Below, piece after piece: positions 36,939-49,839 of a stretch of 64,000 nt of DNA. The position numbers and the translations under genes were made by a program. The DNA is from Acanthopleura granulata (lineage: Eukaryota; Mollusca; Polyplacophora; Chitonida; Chitonidae). The notes under the pieces were generated by a model. The model saw only the letters and a list, made by a program, of their open reading frames with translations, had not been told where the DNA came from and searched no databases. Numbering within the stretch: the first letter of the stretch is position 1; the number at the start of each line of letters is the position of its first letter. The stretch covers positions 1,272,347-1,336,346 of the forward strand of contig JABBOT010000008.1 in the NCBI GenBank assembly GCA_016165875.1. Direction: 5' to 3'.

Positions 36939-37615
36939 TGTTGTTTTCCATAAAGATCAACAGACTGCCGCTGTTTTGCACACACACTCTTTATTTCCTT
37001 CCTATCCTGTGTGCGGTTCAAGCTGAATAGAACCAAACAAATTTCACTATCAGGAAGATGCATCAGCATGGCCAAGATGTAAACAAACATAATGTAAACA
37101 AACATGTAACGTAATCCTAAGGGACTGGCTAAATGCATATATATCAACATTGCGCTACGGGAATTCAGCTTCACAGCTGTGCGTGTTTCACAGGTGGAGG
37201 AAGCTAGTAAACCAAAGGAAACCAGCGACCTATGGAAAGTAACTGGCGAATCGTCGGATGAAATGCTGGCATCTGCCGAAATTCTAATCTGTATATACAT
37301 GTATGTTCGACCAGGGAAATGTCATTACCCTACCAATTGCATACACTGACATGATATCCCTACATTTTAGGTGTGAATTTCAGTGATGAACATGAAATGT
37401 AACAACAACAACATTAGCAAATATGGACGTCAAAATCAGGAAAATACAATGGCTAAACTCACAAATTTCCTGGCAACCAATATCGTGTTATGAAGGATCT
37501 TTGCTCTCTAATCTGCTGTATTCCCCTACTATGTACCTGTACTGCCCTCATATTTACAGTCTGTCTGATAGAAATCATGTCTGTCCTCACCCCGGTATCT
37601 CCCATGAACCTAACT
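36939..37615 (-). repeat. 5' LTR of the BEL/Pao element with a 160-bp extra block
   Basis: It aligns to 30402-30920 except for about 160 bp at 37312-37474 that is absent from the other LTR. The extra block is edged by AGGGAAAT and its inverse ATTTCCT, so it looks like a small inverted-repeat insertion. The last base of the LTR (minus-strand TG) is altered. Confidence 0.85.
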
Positions 37616-37733
37616 CCCTCTTAAAAGTTCGACATGAACAAACAATCGGAGACGGACTTGCAGATGTGCCTATAAACCTTACAATTTTTCCCCAGAGAGC
37701 TCTCCGCATTCAAATGTTTTAAGTCTGTGGTGA

Positions 37734-40700
37734 CGAACTAACACACAGATGTCTTACCAATCTGGTAGCCGATTTCGAGGGAACTTCAAACGAGATGAAA
37801 CGAATCAAGGCATTATTCACGAAGTTTGCTTCAGTGTTCGTTGAATAGGAGAACGACCTAGGCCACACGAGTGCTATCAACCATTCTATTCCTACCGTAG
37901 ATGACAGTCCCTTTAGGATTCCACACAGACGCATTCCGCCCAACCCAATCAGCGAAATGAAGGAACATCTACAACAGATGCAGAAGAAGGGAATAATCCG
38001 TCCAAGTACCAACGAATATTGTAGCCCTATTGTTCTGGACAGGACAAAGTCTCCGGATATGTGTAGACTACAGGCTACCGAATTCGAAGACGCGCTTGGA
38101 TGAATACCCGTTGCCCTCAATCGAGGAATTCATAGGGGTTATATCGGGATCCACATTATTCTGAACCATGGACATGAAATCAGCCTGCCATCAGGTTGAG
38201 TTCGTGGAGGAAGACAAACGGAAGACTGCCTTCTCAACTCCAGTGGGCATATATGAATTCGAACGCACGCCCTTTTGGCTTTCGAAAGCACATGGGACCT
38301 ATCAAAAACTGATGCACCATGTTTTCAGAGATCAGTTGTTTGTGTCCGTTCTTGTGTACCTGGATGATCTCCTGTGCTATTCCCGAACGTTAGATGAGTA
38401 TCTTCGACGTTTGGAACTCGTCTTTAAGAAGCTACAAGAGTACGGCCTGAAGCTGGAATTGAGGAAGTACCGTTTTTTCTTTTATTTCAGGCGAGAGGTG
38501 ACGTATCTGGGACATAGGATATCAGCAGAGGGAATTAGTACTGACCCGGAAAAGATAGCGACGGTGTCCTCGGGGCCTGTTCCTAAGACAGCTAAAGAGC
38601 TGCGATCGTTCGTTGGCTTCGCCAGTTATTATCGGCGGCTTGTGAAGTCGTTTGCCAAGATTACTACACCGTTGCATCAGGTAGTGGCTGAATGCAATCA
38701 TGCTGAGGGTACTAGGGTTGGGAGACATCGTGATGGCAAAGCCGTTCAAATCGGGGGTCGTTGGACCAAGGCCTATGAAGTTGCTTTCTAGGAGCTAAAG
38801 AGATGTTTGACCAGTTCTACTATCCTGGGTTTTACAGATTACTCTAAACCATTTGTCGTCGAGATTGATTCATCTAATGAAGGTCTGCGGGCAGTGCTTT
38901 CCCAATATCAGAAGGGCCGTTTACGTGTGATCGCATATGCAAGTCGGGGTCTTCGAGCTGCAGAAAACACGAGCAAGAAGTTAGAACTTCTAGCCCTGAA
39001 GTGGGCAGGGACGGAAAAGTTTCGAGGCTATCTGTTAGGCTCTCGATTCACAATATTTACAGACAATAACCCTCTGGTGTACCTCATGTCTAAGTGCATG
39101 TTGCAAGCCGTCGAGCAGCGCTGGGCATCTGCTCTAGCATTGTTTGATTTTGAAATAAAATACCGACCAGGGCGGCATAAAATCAATGCTGACACTTTGT
39201 CCAGATTAGACATAGCCGATTCCGCGGTGTGCAACATTCTAGCGGATACATTGAAATCCACTCAGGTCCCCATATCAATCCAAGTACGAGTTTAAAAAAA
39301 GTCAAAAGCAAGGGTGCATGGGGTTAAATGCCACCACTTCGTTGCCCGGAATCAACGAGGAGGGACTGGCTGCACTCCAGTCTAAGGACAAGAATATCGG
39401 AACAGTGCTACGATATTTAGACCTCAAACGGAAACCGTCTAAGGAGGAGCGAGCAGATTTACCAAAGGAAGCTCTGCTGCTGTTCAGTGGGATCGACTGC
39501 GGATCATAGGTGGAAGGTTGATGTGTTCCATCGAGGATCCAACCAGAGGACAGGTTGAACAAACTCTTGTTCCGAAATGCTTAAAAGAACCAATCCTGGA
39601 GAGCCTGCATGACCACAAGGGTCATCAAGGTGTGGAACGGACAGAAAACGTCGCACAACCTCGTTACTATTAGCTCGGTCTGCATCAATCAGTCCGTTAT
39701 CAACTGGATTGAACAATGTCCTCGTTGCACACTAGCTAAGATGCCTCGCGTTTTAATACATACCCAGATGGGTGAGTTATCTGTACATCGACCTTCGGAC
39801 GTCCTTGCCATTGACTGTACTCAACTGGAACTGTCTTTAAATGGGTTGGAGGACATCCTTGTGATGACAGACGTGTTCAAGTTCACCGTGTCGTGTGCAA
39901 CGAAGAATCAAGCTGCGGAAACAGTAGCAAGACTTCTGGTCAACGAGTGGTTCTTGCGATACGGCGAACCCCAACGGATACACAGTGACAGAGGACGTAA
40001 CTGAATCTGAGGTTGTTTCTGCTTTGTGCAGGTTATATGGAATAACCAAGTCGCGTACTACAGCCTACCATCCTCAAGGAAACGGCCAGGTTGAACGTTT
40101 TAATCGTACACTTCACGACCTGTTGAGAACCTTGCCGAACGACAAGAAGAGGAGATGGCAGGAACATTTGCGAGAAGTTATGTTTCCATACAACATTACT
40201 CCACATGCAGTGACAGGGTATTCACCTTTCTATTTGATGTTCGGTTTTACCTTTTGACATATGCTTCAGTCAGGATAGGTCCACAAACAACAGTTTCTTT
40301 CACCGTCGAGGCGACTGGGTATCCTCGCTTCAGCAGAGATTTCAGCATGCGTTCAACCTCGCTAATGAAAGGTTTGGCAAAGTAGGTGCGGAGGAAGATT
40401 CACGAGAGGAAAGCTAGGGATCTTCCCCTGACAGCTGGGACTAGGGTGCGTGGCCGGAACAAAATCCAAAATGCATGGAGTGAAGGTGATACGGAGGCTG
40501 GGCGACAACAACGTTCATGAAGTTAGGCCCGCTAACGGTTTTGGCCCATCCCAGACGGTTAATCGAGAAGCCTTACGTGTGTGCACACAGCCAGAGCACC
40601 GCGTGCAACCCTCGCTGTTCATCGAACCACCTCAGACAACACATGATAACCACCGCAGTGAGATGCACTCCTCAGACAGTTTCTCTGAATCATCGGATGA

Positions 40701-40866
40701 TGATTACCGATATATCTCGTTCCGAATCCCAAGTCAAACTCCTCCACCAACAGGAGCAGCTAACTCGGAAGTTACAACGAGGTCTCGTTCGACAGCGGGA
40801 GCTCACCGGAATCCTCACAGATTGCTATTGTACTTGCAGTTAGTCAGTCCTTGGTATACCAGATGA
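37734..40866 (+). pseudogene. Ty3/Gypsy pol fragment: reverse transcriptase, RNase H and integrase
   Basis: A reverse transcriptase start (MQKKGIIRPSTNEYCSPIV near 37980) leads after frame breaks into 38168-38791 with MDMKSACHQVEF, VLVYLDDLLCYSRTL (YLDD box) and SFVGFASYYRRLVKSFAKIT. RNase H follows at 38807-39295 (VVEIDSSNEGLRAVLSQYQK, FTDNNPLVYL, HKINADTLSRLD). The integrase core is at 39760-40255 ([37 protein letters not shown]). A Ser-rich tail runs to about 40866. No gag and no matching LTR pair was found. At least four in-frame stops or shifts disable it. It abuts the BEL/Pao LTR at 37615, with the strand reversed. Confidence 0.92.
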
Positions 40867-42350
40867 CATGTTTGACATTTGGTCGAGAACGCCCAAAGTA
40901 ACGTGGGCGTGGATGTGACGGTGTCAATCTTTTTGCCGGTGTATATTCAGATATACCAGTCAGGGGAGGTAATTCATTTGGACTGTTTCCAGCTTAGTTA
41001 TGCATAGTTGTACTCGTATTTTGTGACGGACGTAGAATCTCAACGGCATAGTCGCCAGTTCTTTGTGTTGTTAAATAGTACATTTTGGTGCGTAAATCAG
41101 CGATGTGCACCAGAAACTGACTGATGTTCGCTACATAGCAATACGGAGGATATCTGAATCAAGAGGTAAGCCACGCAAACGCTATCTTAACGTTATATTA
41201 ATAAAAAGTGAACTATAAGTTATGGAAACTGGACATCGAGTGGATAACTCTCCAGTCGTTCTCATTTAAAGTATGTTGTTTGTAATTTCGTGTAATAAGA
41301 GATATTTATGGGGAAGTTTCTAAAGACAAGATGTTCTTCTAATCTTACACTTAGGCGATGTTTAGTGAGTTAATTATAACTTTTATTGTTTTTCAATAGT
41401 TTTATTTGGACACTGTAAACTTATTATGCCAGCAGTTCTTATTTTGGGGATAATGTTGACCAATATCATTTTATAGGAACCATACGCCATACACTATGAA
41501 CGGTGTGCGGGCGGTGTCGAATGTCTGTTGTTGAACCATTTGCTGAGGTGTCCACGGCTGATTGTGTCTTCTAACGGTACGAACATTATATTAGTAACAA
41601 GGGCGCGGATTAATGCGGGTCAATAGCCATTGTTAGGTTTAAAGTGTTTAGTTCTAAAACTGTAGATCATTGTCAGGTTGGCTGTGTTAGTACATGTATA
41701 ACCACGTTTAAATAGCAGAAAAGAATGCTCTCTTTAAGCTACATGTACTATCTAAAAGTAATTTTCTAGACTATTACTATTTTTGTGTATTACTTTGTAT
41801 AACATGTAGTTAATAGTGTTAATAATAAGGATGAATGATTTATCTTGTGCCAGTTAGCATTATTAATACTTGAGTTGTTAATTCCTTCGTTAGTGTTAAT
41901 GCAAGTTTTGATATTAGTCACATTGATTGATTTTATGATCGGAGCATTGCATATTAAACTGTTCTATGCGGTAGTATGTAACTTCTCTCACCTCGAGTAC
42001 CTTATAACTCAATGCAGTATTCGCTGGTAAACCGTGCTGTTTAACCACGTTGGTATGGCATACCTGTAGTACATAAGTTGTACGTCGAATTTACCCAACT
42101 CTAATTTTGCACTAGTTCTGTTGTGGTTGTTTGTTGTAGAGGCAATGATAACAAAATAACGGCAGGACTGTAAGGCTACGGTACTGTATGAGTATGTTTT
42201 CTTTCAGTTTTCAGGGACACTGCAGATGTCATGTACCTCTGGCTAACCGTCATTCCTTGTAGGGAAATACAGCTGCATAAAACTAACTACACCAGTGTTC
42301 GACTTTCTTTCAAGAAGTCGTAGCCAGTCCCTACATCTAGGCGTGCACAA
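40867..42350. other. Sequence after the Gypsy fragment, no genes seen
   Basis: The first 300 bases could belong to the 3' UTR or LTR of the Gypsy element, but no second copy exists here to prove it. The rest is AT-rich with no coding signal. Confidence 0.4.
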
Positions 42351-42353
42351 ACC

Positions 42354-43953
42354 CTAGACTGCCCAATAAATTTTCATGAACATTCTGAATACATTCCTCA
42401 CATGAATCAGCTTGAGGTAAATGTCATCTATTTCGCCCGAGGATACATGCCCTTTCTTCCTGAAGAATGCAAAGACTGGCTTCAAGAGTTTGTAAATTTG
42501 CCAGGACCGAATGCCAAACCATTCGGAAAACAAGTATAGGCACAAAGTTGTCCTTGCCAGTGGAATTTCAAGAATTTTTGATGACATTTGGCAATAGGTA
42601 CAGAATGATATGCCTCCTTTAGGTTAACTGAGGCCAAGTAACAGTTGGCTTTCAGAAGATGGAGAACCGACTTCAATGTGTTCATCTTAAAATGGCGGTA
42701 TGTGACATACTCATTAAGACCTTTTAGGTTAAGAATTAATCTATGAGTCCCTTCTGTTTTAGGCCTTGTGAAAATTCCAGAGATAAAGTTTCCTGGTTCC
42801 TGAACAGTCTTAGCAAACATTCGTTTTGCCAGTAGTTTAGCAATAGTTTATCTCATTTTGACTAACCACACATTTCTGCTGACAAACACAGGAGCTCACG
42901 TGAACCCCTGTGAGGTGGCAAACTCTCAAATTCTATTTGCTGACCAGTCACTATATTTAAGAACTCGGCATCTGATGTGATAGCTTTCCATTCTTCAGAG
43001 AAATTGCCCAGCCTTCCAGCTCGGTAATAACCAGCTGTATGTTTTAACTGATGAATTAAAACATTAAAAGGAGTAGAATATTCACTTGCTTTACTTGAAA
43101 CAAGTCTTGTAAGACTGGCATTCACTTTTGGTTGGTCCCTCCCTCTTTCTTGGGAATGTACCCCTTGTTTCGCCAGCCGCCCGCCTGATTGCCCTTGCCT
43201 AAAAAAGGCTTTTTCAAGGCTTTACTGGTACATGGGTGGCACATAACGCCTTGTAATCTTTATGAAGATTTGGGCGTATTAGGTCCTGTTGGCGTTGAGA
43301 TAGCTCACAACTGGAGTGACCCATGAATGTCAAAGCGTCCATACAAGTATGAACCATCTGTTTAATGTTAAACAAGTCCATAGCTGCATTTGGTTGAACA
43401 TTTAGCAAGTCATTAGTACATTTCACCATCGCAACACCAGCTTTTGCCATGGTCTGTTGGATTTAAGCCATCCGCAGATCCTGTGTTTTACTGAAATGGG
43501 ATAGTTTTCCCCAAATCTCTGGATTAACTTTTTGGAGCCACAAGTTTGTCCAAATCTTCAGGGTGACAGTATTTGTCTCGTGTTTCCGTAAGTTTCTTTT
43601 CATTCAACTTAGTACACCAGCGACGATTCTGGCCAACAGCGGGCTCTGTTTTTTTCATCTCCATCGTATTCTTGGGTAATGTCGGACAAGAAGTCCCTAT
43701 CTTTTGCTTGGGTAATGTCGGACAAGAAGTCCCTATCTGACATTATCCAAGAATACGATGGGGATGAAAAAAACAGAGCCTGCTGAGGCTGCTGTTGGCC
43801 AGAGCCCGCTGTTGACCAGAATCTGGCTGCTATTATAAACCATAGTCTATTAATTTCTTCCTCAGAGACGCCTTGAGCGTTCTTTTCACTGGGGGAGGGG
43901 GTGAGTTGTCCCAGGTGTGTACCCGACGCTTTTTTATTGGCGGGCCTTTGCAC
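42354..43953 (-). pseudogene. DIRS-like (tyrosine-recombinase class) retrotransposon fragment
   Basis: Minus-strand segments in order: an ORF1-like part (KLVAPKVNPEIWGKL near 43530, SQRQQDLIRPNLHKDYKALC near 43290), a linker FSEEWKAITSDAEFLNIVTG near 42980, then reverse transcriptase FISGIFTRPKTEGTHRLILN, LNEYVTYRHFKMNTL, VNLKEAYHSVPI, KFLKFHWQGQLCAYTCFPNG and EIDDIYL (IDDI for the catalytic box). These blocks are typical of DIRS/Ngaro reverse transcriptases rather than LTR or LINE types. The recombinase domain is missing downstream and several stops are present. A palindrome at 43626-43790 interrupts ORF1. Confidence 0.82.
43626..43790. repeat. Palindrome with an internal 36-bp tandem duplication inside the DIRS ORF1
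   Basis: Arms read GGGCTCTGTTTTTTTCATCT with ATCGTATTCTTGGGTAATGT on the left and their inverse (GACATTATCCAAGAATACGA, then GATGAAAAAAACAGAGCC) on the right. Between them TTGGGTAATGTCGGACAAGA and the bases CCCTATCT occur twice in tandem. Confidence 0.85.
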
Positions 43954-44021
43954 AAGTCACCAACTGAGTCTGAGTCGCTCTATGGTGTTAGATAATGTCA
44001 TCATTTTTTTTTTTTGCACAG

Positions 44022-44164
44022 CGAGCATCATCGACATCAAATATGAATTACCTGCGGTAGGATTACAATTTATTCCGCTCAATCAGAGAGTCTTCCATCT
44101 CCGGGACGGAGATTGTATGAAGTTCAAACATGCTTTCGACCACGTGGCAAATTCACCTGTGTAA
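44022..44164 (+). CDS. Candidate terminal exon, protein not recognised
   Basis: A strong acceptor (long T tract, TTTGCACAG) precedes an open stretch reading SIIDIKYELPAVGLQFIPLN, then RVFHLRDGDCMKFKHAFDHV and NSPV before TAA. The amino-acid composition looks coding, but I see no neighbouring exon and no family match. It could equally be a remnant of a mobile element. Confidence 0.25.
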
Positions 44165-46800
44165 CACCTGTACGTCTGTACTGCCCCCACTCTTATTGTA
44201 CACTGACCAGGCTAGCTTGTGCTATCTCACGTGATACTGCCGTAACGTAGACCAGTGACGAAGTGGAGCTACAGTTTTTAAATTCCCAAGTTGAATGAGT
44301 GCTCTTGTTTTTCGGGGGTAACCTATATGTTGCATATCCAGGTACCGGTGTATGTTCCATTCTCCATTATTAATTTTGTCGGTTCCAGATCCTATTTCTC
44401 TCCCGTAGGTGAGGTAAATATCACTACCTCTTCCAGGTAAGAAAAGGGTGAAACATACTAGGAGACTAGCTCTACCACAGATAAACTGTTTATCACCAGG
44501 TGTGGCATATGAGACCTGGAATCTCTGGGTCGAAGTAGGTAGAATATCGTTAGCCTCTATACAGAGTCTAGTTATATGGCAGAAAAAAATGTAAGTGAAG
44601 TTGTCTCCCGAGAATTGAGAGCCATGCAATTTCATTGCAATGCAGAAGTAACTGATCAGCTTCATGCCAATTTGCCCGCTTTGAAACCTGAGACTGGCTT
44701 ATTAAAACATTTGACTTACTGGTTTCAGAAAAACGTGCAAGAAATACTCCTGGTTTTCCCCTATCCTAGTTAGTCTCTGACAGTGAGGCCCTCGATTTAC
44801 ATCTTGAGCCAAGCTATATATTTCCTCGCTATTCAGAATTAGGTGGGTTGGTCACTCAATCCTCGCATCACACTGTTTTCAAACACAGACACAAATGGAC
44901 ACACGGGGACTTATTATGGACAGGTTACTCCAAGCCACCCTCTATGACGGGCACTATGTCAGATCTAATAGCCTCTTCCAAACAAGACGCACTAAATAGG
45001 CCCCTTTCTGTGTCCATCCACCATCACAGGTCATTGCCGATACATCTCTAGTATAGACGATGTGCCGATGGAAGCGTCAGTACAGTCTACTGACGCATAA
45101 CATTATCATAGTCGTGTTCACTGCACACTAAAAGGTCTCCTTATTCTAGGCAGTCATTGCCCTCGTCTGGTGACGGTGGTTGTGCACGCTCTGGCACACC
45201 ATCAGACAAGCGCCTAATGATGATGGTTGTGCACGCTTTGGCACACGATCGGACAGGCGCCTAGTGACGATGGTTGCGCACGCTCTGGCACACGACCTGG
45301 CGCGTAAGTTTCCGTCCTCGGGAAAGTTAACAAGGTTTCCCTGAAACAGAATCGTTGTCTCGATGAAGTCATAATTAGCCGCGAATTGCTTAGAAAAAGG
45401 ACTGTTATTCCTCCCAATACGGTAGCTATTGAAACAATCAGCTTAAACCTAGGCATCGAAATGGACATTCGTACATATCAGATGTCAACCTTGCAACATG
45501 GGCGGTCCGGTGTAGCGATCACACGACCAGTTTCCAAAACGACAAATAAACATAAGAAAGTATATAAAATAAAAAATTAGGACAGATTCATGCATAGAGA
45601 GGTAGTCAACAGTTTTCAAGACAGATGAAAGATGGCAATCGATGTTCTAGGCGGATGAATAAAATCAGTATCCATATCGTGAACCATTCTAGTATATGGT
45701 GTCGTTAATCAAACATGTATCTTCGTTGCCCTTTGATTGCAACTGTTCACAATCCAACGTAATACCCAACAAGATGAACATGCCGCCACTATATCCCCGG
45801 GTTACGCGGAATTAGACACAATTATAAATCCTCGATATTCTGGACACCCGTCAATATTTCATAACAAGAAAGGTGTGCTTACTGAAAAATTTACGAAACT
45901 TAGAGTGAAGAAGTTTGATGGAATATCCTTGACACACTAGTTTTTGCAGAAATAACTTGTGATTTTGATTGAAAACACAACACACATGATCTAACAAGTG
46001 CTATAAGGCGAGATATTATATGGTATCCACCATAAAGAGGACTGGTATCCAAATAGAGGGAATTTAAAGTATCCAAATCGAAACTATCTCTCTTGTCGCA
46101 AACTTAGCCTGAGAGGAAACCATTGTGGTCCTTGTACAGGTACAAGTCCAGGTAAGATTTACCATCTGGAGATTATGTAGTTTCATTTAAATCCAATGAA
46201 GACGGATATATACCTTTCACTGCCTTTGCTATATACTAGTTACTTACAGCTAGCAAATCGTCAATACTTTGTTTGGTTAATGAGAAAGATCGAGCCTGAT
46301 GGAGATCGCTCTTTGATAACTTCTGCCTGCCAAAAGTGGGGCACAATTTGACCATAATAGACTGTACTGGATAAGGATTTTGTAATGGCGCTTACCCCAG
46401 AGCACAAAGGTTTGCTGTGTCCGCTCCCATATCCCATCGTGCAGTTGGTCATGTAAAGATGGTCCACGACACAAACAAGGGCACTGGTCTCAAGCAACGC
46501 CACTATATTGATTGATTAATCAATAAATCTTCCCAATTATTAACAATCCTACATGCTTGGAGATATGTTGTCAAGCGTTAATCCACGCAGTAACTGAGCA
46601 GGGGCGAAGGAGTGAATGAATTTAAAAATTTGGCGTTTTCCAAGCCCAACTAGGGATGCTGCACGCTACACTGTAATACCAACAAAAGAAGCTAGTTTAT
46701 ATAGCTGTCAGCCTAAAAGAACAAAGAAAATCAAAACCTTCTCGAATTCACTAAGAACTTTACAACACAATTAAATCCCTTATCTCTGTTCTGTGGAGGA
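44165..46800. other. Region with weak open frames and a 47-bp tandem repeat
   Basis: Two minus-strand frames (44222-44665 and 45214-45468) are open but not recognised. The second starts with a hydrophobic stretch (LIVSIATVLGGITVLFL) that could be a signal anchor. Nothing else is supported. Confidence 0.4.
45163..45300. repeat. 47-bp tandem repeat, about three copies
   Basis: TGTGCACGCTCTGGCACAC-like units start at 45181, 45228 and 45275, exactly 47 bp apart. Each is followed by ATCNGACANGCGCCTA-like sequence. It overlaps the 3' end of the minus-strand open frame 45214-45468. Confidence 0.85.
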
Positions 46801-49190
46801 CAAAGTATGACTCATAGAGAATGCTGAAAAATGGCGAAATGATTCAGATTTACACATATTTGAGTGTTAACAACATTATATCGAGGCCATCTTAAAATAA
46901 AATGTTATTCAGTTTGTCCACATCACAGAAATCACATTTTCCAGTAGGATGTTTGTTAATTCTGAAAAGGCAGCGGTTTAACGGTAAAACAAAAGACATC
47001 ATTCTAAAATGTAACACATATATCATCGTGGGACTAAACTTACAAAACCATTTAAACCAGATGACTGAAACTGAAAGTAGAAACGACCATTATTGCTGGT
47101 GTCATTTTCAACTTGCCAGAGTGAGTCAAAGTAGGACGTGTCTTCGTTGAACAGCACCTTGTACTACAACGAATGTGAAACTGTCAGTGAGTATCAGTAT
47201 TTGTTTAGCAGCCTTGTTTGCATTCTCGTTTCCCTCTATCCCGATGTGAGGTGGAATCCACGTCGTCCAAGTCTCAATTCCCTGTAAATATAACAAGTGA
47301 TAAGCACCAGTCACTCCAACACAACAGGGGAAATGGTTTGCCCAAAAAAAACCCTTAATTCTCTGAAGTGTCTGTACTGAATCATAACTGTCCACATCGG
47401 TCGATATTCGTAGAGAAAGCGCACAGACCAGAGGATTGCTAATAATTCACAAGTGAAAACAGATAATTTATCAGATACCCTGAAGGATCTGCTAAGTTTA
47501 ATGTCCGGTACAGAAAATCCCACACCATGCACACATGCCGGTCTCCGGCCAACTGAAAGCACACTTACAAAAGTAGACCAGTTATTAGACACGTAATCTT
47601 TAAATGACGCATAAATTAAATTAACTTGATAAACACGCACGCACACAAGCATGCACATTAGCTAAGACTTTGCTGGAGGTATTAATGCGCCAGCTGAAAA
47701 CATTGGGACGATATCCAGAGTGCCTTGTCGTCTGCAAACAAACCACATTTAGCCTTTGCATGTACCACATCAGAAAGGTCATTTATCATTAAATTGAATG
47801 AAAGACTTGATATCACACTGCGTTGTGGAATTCCATTCGTAGTAGGAATAGACTGAGAAAACTCTATACCTACACGGACTGATATTTTCCTGTCGGGCAG
47901 AAAGAAGACACCATGTCATAGGCCTTCAACACATCTAAGAATACTGCAAGAACAAACTCTTCATTCAGTAATGCATCTTTAATATCGGTTTCTAATCATA
48001 CAACATATTCAGTTGTACGACACTTCCGTCGAAAGACACTCTGCAAGAAAGAGAGAAGTTGATTAGATTCCAAACACCATGTGAGTCGAGCATTAACAAT
48101 ACGCTCCATTGGTTTGCATACGTTGCTGGTTAAGGATATACGGTGGTAGGACAGTGGATTTGAAGGGAGTTTTCCAGGTTTGCATTGTCATTGAATTCCA
48201 TACACAATTGAGAAGTAGCAATAATATGTTTAAGAAGGATTCAGGCATATTACGAAACGTAGAGTTATGCCTGCCATCTTCTTCTCTAGGAGAGCTGTTA
48301 TTACTGTTAGAAACGGTCTGTTTTACCTCTGTCAAGAAAATGTCATTATTAATAACATGGTCATCAAACATAATATTAGAGAAGTTAATGTCGTTTTCAG
48401 TTTCGGCTTTGTACCGTTTAAACTGAGGATCATAGTTAGCGGAACTATACTTACAAATGCAAAACTCTCACATAAAACATTAGCCTTTTCTCACATTGGT
48501 AACAAAAGTGTCACCATCTTTTGTAAGTGTAGTATGAATTGAACCCTTATAGTTGTTACCTCGAACAGCATTAACTCTACTCCATTCAGATTTTAAGGCC
48601 GAGTTAGAATTTACAGCAGAGCAAAATGAGCACCACATGGACTTTTGAGACCTTTTAATTGTTTTTTGGGCATGAGCTTTCTTATCTTTATAATTAACAA
48701 TGTCATCATGTAGTAACGTACGCATAGCTCTTTTCTGGGCTTTCTTGCGAGCTTTAATAGCTACTTTACAATCCTCATTTCACCTGGGAACTGGAGGTTT
48801 TGGACATTGGCGGCCAGACGACTTCGGAACGCTCGACTCTGCAGCTCTGTGAACATAACTTATAACATTGTCACTGAACACTTCGATTTCTGCATTCGCA
48901 ACATCCCCTTCCTCCACACTACTATGCTTTCTAAAAGTCGCTCACAGAACGTAGTGAAAGATGAAGGCAGGAAAGACTTCTAGTCCGAATGTCAGTTCTT
49001 GTCCCGGGGCCTGTATTGAGAATAACCAGATTATGATTATCAATAAAGTCCTCAACAATTCCTCCATTTCCATCATTGTCAATACTCCCCCATGTCTGGT
49101 TATGACCATTAAAATCCCCACAGACAATCGTCGGACCGTGTACAGCATTCATTACAGTAGATTATTTTTGAATAGAAAATTTTTCACAGA
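46800..49190 (-). pseudogene. Decayed I/Nimbus-like LINE (endonuclease, reverse transcriptase, RNase H)
   Basis: Minus-strand order: endonuclease end (TIVCGDFNGHNQTWGS near 49130), linker KSMWCSFCSAVNSNSALKSE near 48630, and reverse transcriptase blocks GIPQRSVISSLSFNLMINDL and LFADDKALW near 47830-47720. An RNase H follows (GVGFSVPDIKLSRSF near 47520, WTTWIPPHIGIEGNENANKA near 47260), then a C-terminal CDFCD zinc-like motif near 46930. An RNase H after the reverse transcriptase points to the I superfamily. Stops and frameshifts are frequent. Confidence 0.85.
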
Positions 49191-49839
49191 AAAATACATC
49201 TGCATTACGTGTTAAATGTCACGATGATGTAAACTATTGCAGAGATACCGAGTTGTTTGAATGACCATATCAAACTGCCATGGAACCTTTTGTGCGAGAT
49301 ATCTGCCGTTGGTTAAAAGGAAGGCAAATGTGCTAGCTGACGCCACAAAACACAATTCTGTAGAGTTTACATCATTACTAATAGGCAATACATATATAGC
49401 CATTTTAGTTCAATGAATGAATTAACAGGCTGTGAGAATAATATGCAAATACTTCACAAAACATGAAAAATCCACACTGCATGCTCTTTTACTGTGCAAA
49501 TTTATTGAATACTCTAACAAAAATTATACAAAGTATTTTGGGACACACAATTTGCTACATGAGCAATGAAACTAAACAAAACTAAACCGGAAAAAGGAGC
49601 AATGGAACATTGTTTACATAATTGGTAAACGTACAGCCTACGAGTCAGTATCAGCGTATAGTGCAGTCCTGTCTCACTGTAATATGCTTTCAACTCATTT
49701 GCATGTCACGTCCATGAATATTTCGCTGGATGTGCCCTCGATCTGTTACTGCGTGGATTAACGCTCGACAATATATCATTATAAGCGTGTAGGTTTGTTA
49801 ATGATTGGGAAGATTTATTGATTAACCAGTTGATTAATT

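Larger units (their letters stand above)
30402..37615 (-). mobile_element. BEL/Pao LTR retrotransposon, nearly full length but inactive
   Basis: Two direct LTR copies bracket an internal region whose minus strand holds gag-like, zinc-knuckle, protease, reverse transcriptase, RNase H, integrase and DUF5641 segments in BEL/Pao order. On the minus strand the 3' LTR begins TGTTAGG and ends ACAACA, and is preceded by purine-rich AAAGGGGCCGG, a plausible polypurine tract. No clear target-site duplication remains at the outer edges. All coding segments are interrupted by stops or frameshifts. Confidence 0.88.

Noticed and set aside
44222..44665. A 147-codon minus-strand frame
   Set aside because: It has no recognisable domain and no supporting splice sites. 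Possible, but not supportable as a gene.
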